Source: Mariniblastus sp.
Lineage (GTDB): Bacteria > Planctomycetota > Planctomycetia > Pirellulales > Pirellulaceae
Direction: 5' to 3'
DNA: 64,000 bases
Assembly: GCA_028823415.1 (NCBI GenBank)
Contig: JAPKBL010000004.1
Coordinates: forward strand, 1 to 64,000
Part shown: piece after piece, positions 55,003 to 62,817 of the stretch
Numbering within the stretch: position 1 is the first letter of the stretch
How the letters are laid out: each line of letters opens with the position of its first letter
Notes under the pieces: generated by a model
What the model was told of the DNA's origin: nothing
Seen by the model: only the letters and a program-made list of their open reading frames with translations
The model's database searches: none
Translations under genes and position numbers: made by a program

Positions 55003-56577
55003 GTGATTAGAATTTTTTTGACCTGTGGCTTGGCAATGTTCTTCATGCCTACCATCAGTTTGCAAGCCACTGACGATTCAGTTCAACCCGTCCCCGACGA
55101 AGTTGTGCCGGTCAAAATCAAAAACAAGAAACCCAGAAATGTTGTTTTCATTTTGAGTGATGACCATCGTTACGATGCGATGAGTTTTCTGGGGCACCAA
55201 TTCGCGGAAACGCCCCACATGGACGCCATGGCTGCCAATGGAGTGCATTTCAAGAACGCCTTGGTCACAACCTCCCTTTGCTCACCGAGTCGCGCGTCAA
55301 TTTTGACGGGGCTTTATACCTTTCGTCACCGAGTGATTGATAACAACCGGGTGGTGCCAGAGGGGACTTTATTTTTCCCCCAATACTTACAGAAAGCGGG
55401 TTACTCGACTGGCTTTGTTGGTAAGTGGCATATGGGGGGGCACCATGATCGACCGCGGCCGGGATTTGATTATTGGGTCAGCTTCAAGGGACAGGGGCAT
55501 TACTTGGCTCCCGGCCCTAACTACACATTGAACGTCAACGGGGAAAGGGTCAAGCAAAAGGGATACATTACAACTGAACTAACCGACTATGCGCTTGAGT
55601 TTTTGGAAGCCCAGAAAGAAAGTGAGAAGCCATTCTTTTTGTATCTTTCCCATAAAGCTGTCCACGCCAATTTCACGCCAGAAAAAAAGTACGATCAGAA
55701 GTTTGCGGACAAGCCATTTGCCCGCCCACCAAGCGAACAAAAACTGGAAGACAATCAGCGGAATCTTCCTCGATGGTTGCTCGACCAGCGCAACAGTTGG
55801 CATGGTGTCGATTTTCCTTATCACAGTGATCTAAATATTGAGGAATATTACAAACGGTATTGTGAATCATTGTGTTCTGTCGATGACAGCGTCGGTGCTG
55901 TGTTGGAGCAACTTAAAAAGATGGGGATTCATGATGAAACACTTGTCATTTATATGGGTGACAACGGATTCATGTTTGGTGAGCACGGTTTAATTGATAA
56001 ACGCGTTGCTTATGAGACGTCCATTCGGGTGCCCCTGCTGATGCAATGCCCGGATCTTTTTGAAGGCCAAACGGTGGTCGAAAAAATGGTGGCCAACATT
56101 GACATTGCTCCAACGGTGATGGAGGCGATGGGTCTCGAAAAACCAGCGCATATGGATGGCGATAGTTGTATTCAGCTGGCTCAAGGAAAGTCTGTGCCAT
56201 GGCGGGAGTATTTTTTGTACGCCTACTATTGGGAAAAGAACTTTCCGCAATCCCCGACCGTCTTTTCGTTGCGGAGTGATAAATATAAATACACGACGTA
56301 TTACGGGCTTTGGGATACGGACGAGTTTTTTGATCTCCAGGCAGATCCAATGGAGCAGAATAATCTGATCCGTAATCCTGACGTTGTAAAGCAAGCCAAG
56401 GAGATGGAAAACCGGCTCTACCAGATGATGGCGGATTTGGGAGGGATGGATATCCCGATGAACCAACCCAAAGGTGGTTCTCAAAATAAGCGATTGGAAA
56501 CACGCGGGGGCGATCGAGCAGCGGATTTCCCCAAGGCACTCGTGGTTCCCGAACCACTCAATAAGAGCTCTCGGTAA
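55003..56577 (+). CDS. Sulfatase, N-acetylglucosamine-6-sulfatase-like (CSPSR motif)
   Basis: 524 residues starting at a GTG with AAGGA nine bases upstream; signal peptide to about LQA/TD. Motifs: VVFILSDDHRYDAMSFLGH, catalytic C93-S-P-S-R97 (ASILTGLYTFRH), GKWHMGGHHDRPRPGFD, LSHKAVHANFTPEKKY and MGDNGFMFGEHGLIDKRVAYETSIRVPLL. It resembles the sulfatase at 11963-13600 in its second half. It lies 94 bases after the FecR gene on the same strand and is the likely direct output of the ECF/FecR switch. Confidence 0.95.
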   Translation: MIRIFLTCGLAMFFMPTISLQATDDSVQPVPDEVVPVKIKNKKPRNVVFILSDDHRYDAMSFLGHQFAETPHMDAMAANGVHFKNALVTTSLCSPSRASILTGLYTFRHRVIDNNRVVPEGTLFFPQYLQKAGYSTGFVGKWHMGGHHDRPRPGFDYWVSFKGQGHYLAPGPNYTLNVNGERVKQKGYITTELTDYALEFLEAQKESEKPFFLYLSHKAVHANFTPEKKYDQKFADKPFARPPSEQKLEDNQRNLPRWLLDQRNSWHGVDFPYHSDLNIEEYYKRYCESLCSVDDSVGAVLEQLKKMGIHDETLVIYMGDNGFMFGEHGLIDKRVAYETSIRVPLLMQCPDLFEGQTVVEKMVANIDIAPTVMEAMGLEKPAHMDGDSCIQLAQGKSVPWREYFLYAYYWEKNFPQSPTVFSLRSDKYKYTTYYGLWDTDEFFDLQADPMEQNNLIRNPDVVKQAKEMENRLYQMMADLGGMDIPMNQPKGGSQNKRLETRGGDRAADFPKALVVPEPLNKSSR

Positions 56578-56691
56578 CCTCGGTTCGCTGGAGTGAGCGA
56601 TGATTCTCCGTCACGGTTTTCGTGGCGGATATTTTTGGATTGGTGTTAGATTCGGGGCGACCAGCTCGCGCACGTCATTCGTCTGGGTTCA

Positions 56692-57165
56692 TCAATGATC
56701 GAGGGTCGCAATAAATTTCTTGGCCCATTCGACTAGCGCTGGCGGACCGGTTAAAAAAATTGCCTCGGGGGTGTGCAGTGGGGTGATGGTTAACTTGCCC
56801 TGCCGCTTCGTGAAGGCAGGTTGTGTGTTTTTCATGACCGAAGCCACGTTTTCGGCCAACTCGCGGTACAAAACGACTTTTTCGCTAACCACTGGCGCGG
56901 CCCGCTGTCGACGATTTCGATTGAGTGACTCGATCGCTCGTTTGACGGTTTCCACGTCCTCGGGGGTGCCAATGAGTGTAATTTGATTGGTCTCTCGATT
57001 GACAATAATTCTTACGATCTGGCTCAGGGGTTTGCTGGCTTGTCGAGCCTCGCCCAGCGGTTTTTTGTCAACAGATTGCGCGACTGCGGTGACGGACAAC
57101 CAACTCAACGCCAAAAAAACTAAAAATGCGATGCCGAGTTTGAGATTGGGAATAAAATTTTGCAT
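56692..57165 (-). CDS. Small exported protein with secretin-N-like repeats
   Basis: 157 residues from the ATG at 57165 with a signal peptide to about VA/QS; a GTG at 57210 is an alternative. After it come two short alpha/beta units: VRIIVNRETNQITLIGTPEDVETVKRAIESL and LHTPEAIFLTGPPALVEWAKKFIATLD, the N1/N2 (secretin_N-like) pattern of type II/III secretins. There is no secretin pore domain, so it is a stand-alone periplasmic module, perhaps a scaffold. It is convergent with the sulfatase ending at 56577 and lies downstream of none of the known secretion genes. Function unknown. Confidence 0.7.
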   Translation of the reverse strand: MQNFIPNLKLGIAFLVFLALSWLSVTAVAQSVDKKPLGEARQASKPLSQIVRIIVNRETNQITLIGTPEDVETVKRAIESLNRNRRQRAAPVVSEKVVLYRELAENVASVMKNTQPAFTKRQGKLTITPLHTPEAIFLTGPPALVEWAKKFIATLDH

Positions 57166-57306
57166 TCGATTTTGAGTCGCCGTATTTACTGAGTGAATGC
57201 TTTGAACCACTTTGTTAACCAGCTGCAGCTGGAGATGTTCCGATAAGAATCTAGAATTTCTATCGACAATGAATCCTGGGAATCTGTCGAGGTCTTGGAA
57301 GGTTGG

Positions 57307-59448
57307 TTATTGTTTTGATCGATTTTTCTTTTGCCGCTGAGGCCCAATCGCAGGCTCAGCGTTTTTGACCGGCATTTGCTTCTGTAGTTGAGATGTCAAG
57401 GTTTCCATTCCCCGCTGTTTGGCAATGTTATTCCACTCGTTAGGATCATTTTGAAGATCGTATAGCTCTTCGGAACCATCGCGGTAACGAATGTAGCGAT
57501 GTGTGTCTGTGCGGACACTGTGATTGTCCTTCCCGTGAGTTGTCAGAGCGGGGTGATGCCAAGTTGCCTTGGGGTCTTTGAGCAAAGGAGCAAGGCTATT
57601 TCCTTCAAGCTCGGTCCGCGGAGTTAGCCCGCAAAGTTCGATAAGCGTGGGGTAAATAGACAGTAATTCGGCTGGCTGCGAACAGACTTGCCCCGTCTTT
57701 CCGCCCGGTTGCACAATGATGAAAGGGACACGTGTTGCGCGTTCCCACAACGATTGTTTTGCCCACCGTTCTTTTTCTCCGAGAAAAAAACCATGGTCAG
57801 AATATAAAATCACGATCGTATTGTCTGCTAAAGAACTTTGGTACACCGTATCGAGTAGTCGTCCGACTTGTTCATCGGTGAACCGGATACAAGACAGGTA
57901 GGATTGAACGGCCCGTCGCCAATTAGATGATTGAACGAACCACGCATGATCCGGGGCCACCGGCGCGACCATCAATTCACTGGCGATAGCTGGAAGGTCA
58001 TTGCGGTCACCTGGTTTTACTGCGGGGAGTTCAATATCGTTGAGTGGAATTTGATCGAAAATTCGCTGGGGGGAATAGAAGGGGACATGGGGGCGATAGA
58101 AACCAATCGCCATAAAAAATGGGTCGGCCGATTGGGTTTCGTCGTTGGATTTCCTGGAGGTTTCGTGTGCTCGTAGTTGTTCAATCGCCCAGCTCGCTGT
58201 TAGGTGATCCTGAAACAATTTTTCGTCGTAAGGCTGTGCCCCAAAATCCCAAAGGCCATTAGCGCCTTCTTTTGTTGGCCTGATCAGACGCTGGTCAATT
58301 TTGAGTCGCTGCCCGGGGCGTGGGCCGACAACGTCGAAATCACCATCCGGTAGTGCCGAGCCATGATAGATCTTGCCGGTCGTGTAGGTTTTGTACCCGT
58401 GCGCAGCAAAATGGCGGGGCAGTGTCACATTCTCTTTTAAGGCGGCGACCGTCCACGGTTTGGGGGCGTTCATATAAACGCCGCTGGTGGAAGGCCGCAA
58501 GCCATACATAATACTGGTGCGTGACGGGTTGCAGATCGGTGCTTGGCAATGGGCGTTGGTAAACAACGTTCCACGTTTAGCGAGGCGATCGATATTGGGA
58601 GAGCGCGCCTGTGGATGACCGCCTAGGCAGCCAACCCAATCATTCAAATCGTCGATCGCGATTAAGAGAACGTTGGGTGACTTTTGAAGTTTCGGAGTGG
58701 GAAATTCAGTCAGGCAAATATCTTTGAACTCAACCCTCATTCCGGGGTCATGAACCTGCAGTCCAATCCCGCCCCGATCGAGCTGGCCGTGGGCATTGTT
58801 GTCAGTAAATTCTGAAGAGAGCTGACCGTTGATATAAAATTGAAAATGATTTTTACGCGCGACGATCCGTACTTGATTCCATTGATCGAACAGAATTTGA
58901 TTTTGCTGGACCGGAGAGTCAAGTTTTGAGCGGATGGCTTGATCGTCCAAGTTAATGACTAGACCGGTCCCCCGGTCGCAGCCATGCTCTTTCCGATCGG
59001 CAAAATGAAAATCCCACGCGCCGAGGATATGCTTGCCAATGCCCGGGTGTCCCAAATCAGCGTGGTAGCCGACCAGTGGCCGCCGACCAGAGGGATCGGG
59101 TTGGGATCGAATTTCGATTCCCGTATTGCCTTTGCCATGCAAGCGATAGCTTAACGATAAATCAAAATCGGATAAGTTTTGATTTTCCCAGGCCAGGTAT
59201 GAAAGTCGTTTTTTGGTTCCCGTTCCGACGATCATTCCCCCCTCGGCCTTCCAATCGGACGCGCATTCTGGTGGTACGGCATGCCAACCCTTCAATGATT
59301 CGCCATCAAAAATTGCTTTCGAGGCCGGGTTGGGCGCGGACGTCGTTGATGCGGACTGGTCGCTGGCATCGGTTGCGGCGACTACGAAAAAAACAATCGT
59401 GATTGAACTCAACAAGAACGCAAATGTGGAATTCGTTTGAGGGCGCAT
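57307..59448 (-). CDS. DUF1080-sulfatase fusion (iduronate-2-sulfatase-like)
   Basis: 713 residues from the ATG at 59448, which has GGAG five bases upstream. A leader (about 8-26) precedes a DUF1080 concanavalin-like domain at about 43-250: AIFDGESLKGWHAVP, FDLSLSYRLHGKGNTGIEIR, RIVARKNHFQFYINGQL. The sulfatase domain starts at 258: LLIAIDDLNDWVGCLGGHPQ, C306-N-P-S-R310, LYSDHGFFLGEKERWAKQSLW, YRYIRYRDGSEELYD. It belongs to the same iduronate-2-sulfatase-like group as the genes at 16061 and 50227. The DUF1080 part probably binds or opens a glycan. A basic tail (RQKKNRSKQ) ends the chain. Confidence 0.92.
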   Translation of the reverse strand: MRPQTNSTFAFLLSSITIVFFVVAATDASDQSASTTSAPNPASKAIFDGESLKGWHAVPPECASDWKAEGGMIVGTGTKKRLSYLAWENQNLSDFDLSLSYRLHGKGNTGIEIRSQPDPSGRRPLVGYHADLGHPGIGKHILGAWDFHFADRKEHGCDRGTGLVINLDDQAIRSKLDSPVQQNQILFDQWNQVRIVARKNHFQFYINGQLSSEFTDNNAHGQLDRGGIGLQVHDPGMRVEFKDICLTEFPTPKLQKSPNVLLIAIDDLNDWVGCLGGHPQARSPNIDRLAKRGTLFTNAHCQAPICNPSRTSIMYGLRPSTSGVYMNAPKPWTVAALKENVTLPRHFAAHGYKTYTTGKIYHGSALPDGDFDVVGPRPGQRLKIDQRLIRPTKEGANGLWDFGAQPYDEKLFQDHLTASWAIEQLRAHETSRKSNDETQSADPFFMAIGFYRPHVPFYSPQRIFDQIPLNDIELPAVKPGDRNDLPAIASELMVAPVAPDHAWFVQSSNWRRAVQSYLSCIRFTDEQVGRLLDTVYQSSLADNTIVILYSDHGFFLGEKERWAKQSLWERATRVPFIIVQPGGKTGQVCSQPAELLSIYPTLIELCGLTPRTELEGNSLAPLLKDPKATWHHPALTTHGKDNHSVRTDTHRYIRYRDGSEELYDLQNDPNEWNNIAKQRGMETLTSQLQKQMPVKNAEPAIGPQRQKKNRSKQ

Positions 59449-59608
59449 TTCAACTCCGAAATTGGATTGATTGGTTTGATAGGGGCGGTTAAGGCAAGAC
59501 GGTTTGTCATATGATTGGAATGGAATACCCAAACGAATTTAGGTGTGATTTATCGGCGCGCCGTTGGCTTTCCCGTTAGGACAAGCAAGCGAACCTCGTC
59601 GCGAGGAT

Positions 59609-60928
59609 TTAGTTTTTTAGATTAAAATGAGCGCGCAGCGTGCGCCACACGAGATCGGGGTGCTGGCGACCGGTAGCGTGTTTTCTTTTTGGGTAGATCA
59701 CAATTGTTTTCGGCGCTTGAATTCGGTTGAACATTGAGAAAATAGTTGTCGGTGGGCACACGTCGTCTTGGAGGCCTATGCCGGTTAGGACAGGACACTC
59801 GATTTGGGATGCCAGATTCAGCAGATCAAAATAGCTCATTGTTTTCAAAACGGATTTCCAGTCTTGATCGGGGCTGGTTGCGATCCATTGATCCATCTCT
59901 GGCCAGCGGGTCAGTTTAAAATAATTAACCCAGTCCACAAGAAAGGGAATGTCTGCAACACAGTAACTCGCGGCTGGGTCGAATGCGGCTGTCGCAAGGG
60001 CCAATCCACCTCCCTGGCTCCCTCCCCAAACAGCGATTTTTTCATTATCGATTTCGGGTCGGATTTTCAAGAATTCCATAGCACGAAGGCAGTCCATGAA
60101 GGCGCCTCGGTAAAAATAATTTTCTTTGTCTTCGAGTCCGCGAACCCAGAAATTATTTGGTTTTCCGGAAATGTCTTTTTGACTGTTGCCGTGCCCTCGA
60201 ATATTAAATGAAAAAACGGCGAGATCATTAAACTTGTTTAGAGGCTTCATGTTCTGGCCATAACCGGGGAGCCGTAAGACACAAGGGTGCGGGCCTGGTG
60301 TGTTGGGAATTTCCAGCCATCCCCCAACGCGGACATTTCCGAAACTGTGAAATTCAATTTCGTAGAGTGTCAGTCCTTTGTTCTTTGATTCGATTTGCTT
60401 GATCACCCGGTATTGCGGTTTAATTTTGCCAAGTAAGCCTTGGGTCTGAGTCCAGAATTCTTCAAAATCTGGTTCGGCAGATCGTTCACTTGCAATTGCT
60501 GTGGGATTGATTCCGAATCGAAAGCGTTCGGAATGCCGTTGATTGTCGGCTTCAAACGTAACCTTGGCAAAATAGAATCCCGTAGCGCCTGCTGGAAACG
60601 AGTGGGAAATGGAAACGGCCGAATCGGCGGGGATCTTAAGGGGCTGGGAGTGCGCGGAGTCGGGAATTGGTTTTTGAGTTGCGTCAGTGAGAGACCAATG
60701 AAATATGCCGGAAATGGATTTCTGAGTTTGGTTTTTTACCTCCGCACGGATCTCAGTCTTCGATTCGGTTTCGAAGATTCCATCGATCGATACTGTGTCC
60801 AAATCGATTTTGAGTGTGGCTTGGGCGGCTGCGTTTGGGGCGGCTCCGGATACTAGGGCGGCGCAACATAAAAAACGGATGGCGTAGATCGAAAATAACC
60901 TAAGCCTTGCGCGGCAGTATCGAGGCAT
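59609..60928 (-). CDS. Acetylxylan esterase-like (AXE1/cephalosporin deacetylase family) protein
   Basis: 439 residues from the ATG at 60928, giving a long signal peptide (to about AAA/QA); an ATG at 60982 is possible. An N-terminal beta-sandwich of about 130 residues is followed by the AXE1 alpha/beta hydrolase: FSFNIRGHGNSQKD, IAVWGGSQGGGLALATAA (catalytic Ser in GGSQGG), TGIGLQDDVCPP (Asp) and YPKRKHATG (His). It should remove acetyl groups from polysaccharides, matching the desulfating enzymes nearby. It lies 160 bases upstream of the DUF1080-sulfatase gene on the same strand. Confidence 0.9.
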   Translation of the reverse strand: MPRYCRARLRLFSIYAIRFLCCAALVSGAAPNAAAQATLKIDLDTVSIDGIFETESKTEIRAEVKNQTQKSISGIFHWSLTDATQKPIPDSAHSQPLKIPADSAVSISHSFPAGATGFYFAKVTFEADNQRHSERFRFGINPTAIASERSAEPDFEEFWTQTQGLLGKIKPQYRVIKQIESKNKGLTLYEIEFHSFGNVRVGGWLEIPNTPGPHPCVLRLPGYGQNMKPLNKFNDLAVFSFNIRGHGNSQKDISGKPNNFWVRGLEDKENYFYRGAFMDCLRAMEFLKIRPEIDNEKIAVWGGSQGGGLALATAAFDPAASYCVADIPFLVDWVNYFKLTRWPEMDQWIATSPDQDWKSVLKTMSYFDLLNLASQIECPVLTGIGLQDDVCPPTTIFSMFNRIQAPKTIVIYPKRKHATGRQHPDLVWRTLRAHFNLKN

Positions 60929-61275
60929 TTTTGCCGGCTGAGAAACGGAATATCCGTTACATTTGGGAATCGAGCGTCTCATTTTTTAAGCCCCAAAAGC
61001 ACTTGGTGGGTATCTGAGAGAGAGGGGAACTTTGTGTGGTATTGTAATTCATCGGGCAAGGTTGGGTGAAATTCTCAGGATCTTTAAAAAAACGAGATTA
61101 ATTGTCCACCAAACCCATTTAAAATTGGTTTAAAACGGTGGCGCACTGTCTATGTTATCGAAAGCTTGCGTGGAAAAGCAAATGTTGATGAATCGCATCT
61201 GATGGAAGATGCCGTTCGTTTTGAGCCAGTTAGGCAAGCGTAAATTCAAGATTCAAAATTGGGCATGTCGAAATA
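60929..61275. promoter_or_regulatory. Divergent intergenic region with 15-bp palindrome
   Basis: 347 bases. AACGGA-ATA-TCCGTT at 60944-60958 is a perfect 15-bp inverted repeat, 15 bases before the esterase ATG at 60928 on the minus strand, and a plausible operator or leader hairpin. If the esterase begins at 60982, the repeat is coding. The rest has A/T-rich patches near 61090-61130 but no clear promoter or small gene. Confidence 0.45.
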
Positions 61276-62817
61276 ATGAGGACGAGAAAACAATCTGTCC
61301 CGGATCCCGGTTCGACTCCACTGGTTCAGCCCTCGCCGGAGTTGCCCGTCAAGCGCGCGGATGCCCGTGGCAAGCGAATGCGGTGGTGGCTGGTTGTTTC
61401 ATTGTGCGTTGCGGTGTTGGCATGCTTGGTGGTTGTTCAGGGGTCGGCACTTCCGCTGGGCAGCTCAGGGCGTGACGGGGCGTTGACCCACCAAATCCAG
61501 TTCGGCGATCTTGTCGTTTCGGTGATGGAGCAGGGGACCGTTGAGAGTGCTAACAATACTGAAATTAAATGTCAGGTGCGCGGTTACAGCACGGTCATTC
61601 AAGTGGTCGATGGCGGAACGATCGTGGAACCCGGGGATGAACTGGTGTTGCTCGACACGAAGCGGTTGGAAGACGAAATCGGAAAAGCGACGACCGACGC
61701 ACACTCGGCCAAGGCCGACCTCGAACGCTCCAAGGCCGATGTTGCCAACGCAGAAATTGCAATTGACGCGTATCTCAAGGGAACTTATTTGACGCATTTG
61801 GAGGCTTTGGAAAAGCAACTAGCAATGGCGGAAGCCGAGTATGATACAGCTCATACGGAGATGGGGCACGCTGAAGCGATGTTTCGGCGCGGTTATGTGA
61901 ATCAATATGATATCCAGAGCAAGCGATTCTCATTGGAGCAGGCGGAACTTGGTTTAAAAGTCTGTCAAACTGCGATTGATGTTTTGAATAACTATACCAA
62001 AGAGATGCGGCTCGAAACCTTACGAGGAAACTTGCGAGCGGGCAAAGCGAAACTCCAGGCAGATATCGCAGGCTTGGCGATGGACGAGGGCCGGCGGGAC
62101 CGCGTCATTGGAGAAAAACAATATTGTGTCATTCGGGCAAAGCGTGGCGGACTGGTCATCTTTCCATTGGCGGAGGCGTGGAAGGAACGGCCGGATATTG
62201 CTGCCGGTGCAACGGTGCGGAAAGATCAGGTTCTCTTGTTGATGCCGGACTTGTCACAAATGCAAGTAAAAGTTGGGATTCATGAAGCGCTCGTTGATCG
62301 TGTTCAAGTTGGTCAAACGGCGGTCGTAACGCTTCCGGATTTTTCGATTGAAGGAGAGGTTGTGTTTATCGCTTCTGTCGCAAAACCGGCTGGGTGGTGG
62401 ACTGGGAATATGGTCAAGTATGACACGGTTATAAAAATACCTGCCTCGGAAGATTTAAAACCGGGGATGAGTGCGGAGATTGAAGTGGTTCTTTCGGAAT
62501 ACAAAAACGTTCTGCTAGTTCCCGTTTCCGCCGTTGTTGAAACAGGCCGTTTTTTTCTTTGTTGGGTAAAGAACAGGGCGGGCGAAATTGAGCAGCGCGT
62601 CTTGACGCTAGGCGACAGTGATGATGTTTTCATTGTCGTCAAATCCGGGCTCAGTGAAGGTGACGACGTTTTGTTAAATCCCCTGGACTGGCTTGAAGAG
62701 GCGCAACGCGAGGCGTTTCGGGATTTTGAGCCATCGGGCCGGTTATCCGAGGATACGGACGGTGAAATATCGGGCGATAATTTGCCCGGTGCCGAAGGGG
62801 GTCAAGGTGTTTTTTAG
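61276..62817 (+). CDS. HlyD-family periplasmic adaptor
   Basis: 513 residues: a basic, Pro-rich cytoplasmic start, one membrane helix (about 37-57), then a biotinyl-lipoyl half (GTVESANNTEIKCQVRG; VDGGTIVEPGDELVLLD), a coiled-coil hairpin (about 140-270), the second lipoyl half with RAKRGGLVIFPLAEAW, and a beta-barrel (QMQVKVGIHEALVDRVQVGQ; GWWTGNMVKYDTVIKIP; VPVSAVVETG). Adaptors of this type link an inner-membrane ABC or RND pump to an outer-membrane channel. The next gene overlaps it by 11 bases and is a paralogue. Confidence 0.92.
   Translation: MRTRKQSVPDPGSTPLVQPSPELPVKRADARGKRMRWWLVVSLCVAVLACLVVVQGSALPLGSSGRDGALTHQIQFGDLVVSVMEQGTVESANNTEIKCQVRGYSTVIQVVDGGTIVEPGDELVLLDTKRLEDEIGKATTDAHSAKADLERSKADVANAEIAIDAYLKGTYLTHLEALEKQLAMAEAEYDTAHTEMGHAEAMFRRGYVNQYDIQSKRFSLEQAELGLKVCQTAIDVLNNYTKEMRLETLRGNLRAGKAKLQADIAGLAMDEGRRDRVIGEKQYCVIRAKRGGLVIFPLAEAWKERPDIAAGATVRKDQVLLLMPDLSQMQVKVGIHEALVDRVQVGQTAVVTLPDFSIEGEVVFIASVAKPAGWWTGNMVKYDTVIKIPASEDLKPGMSAEIEVVLSEYKNVLLVPVSAVVETGRFFLCWVKNRAGEIEQRVLTLGDSDDVFIVVKSGLSEGDDVLLNPLDWLEEAQREAFRDFEPSGRLSEDTDGEISGDNLPGAEGGQGVF

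Noticed and set aside
55970..56557. Long antisense open frames inside the sulfatase at 55003-56577
   Set aside because: They mirror the codon pattern of a clear sulfatase gene and show no domain of their own.
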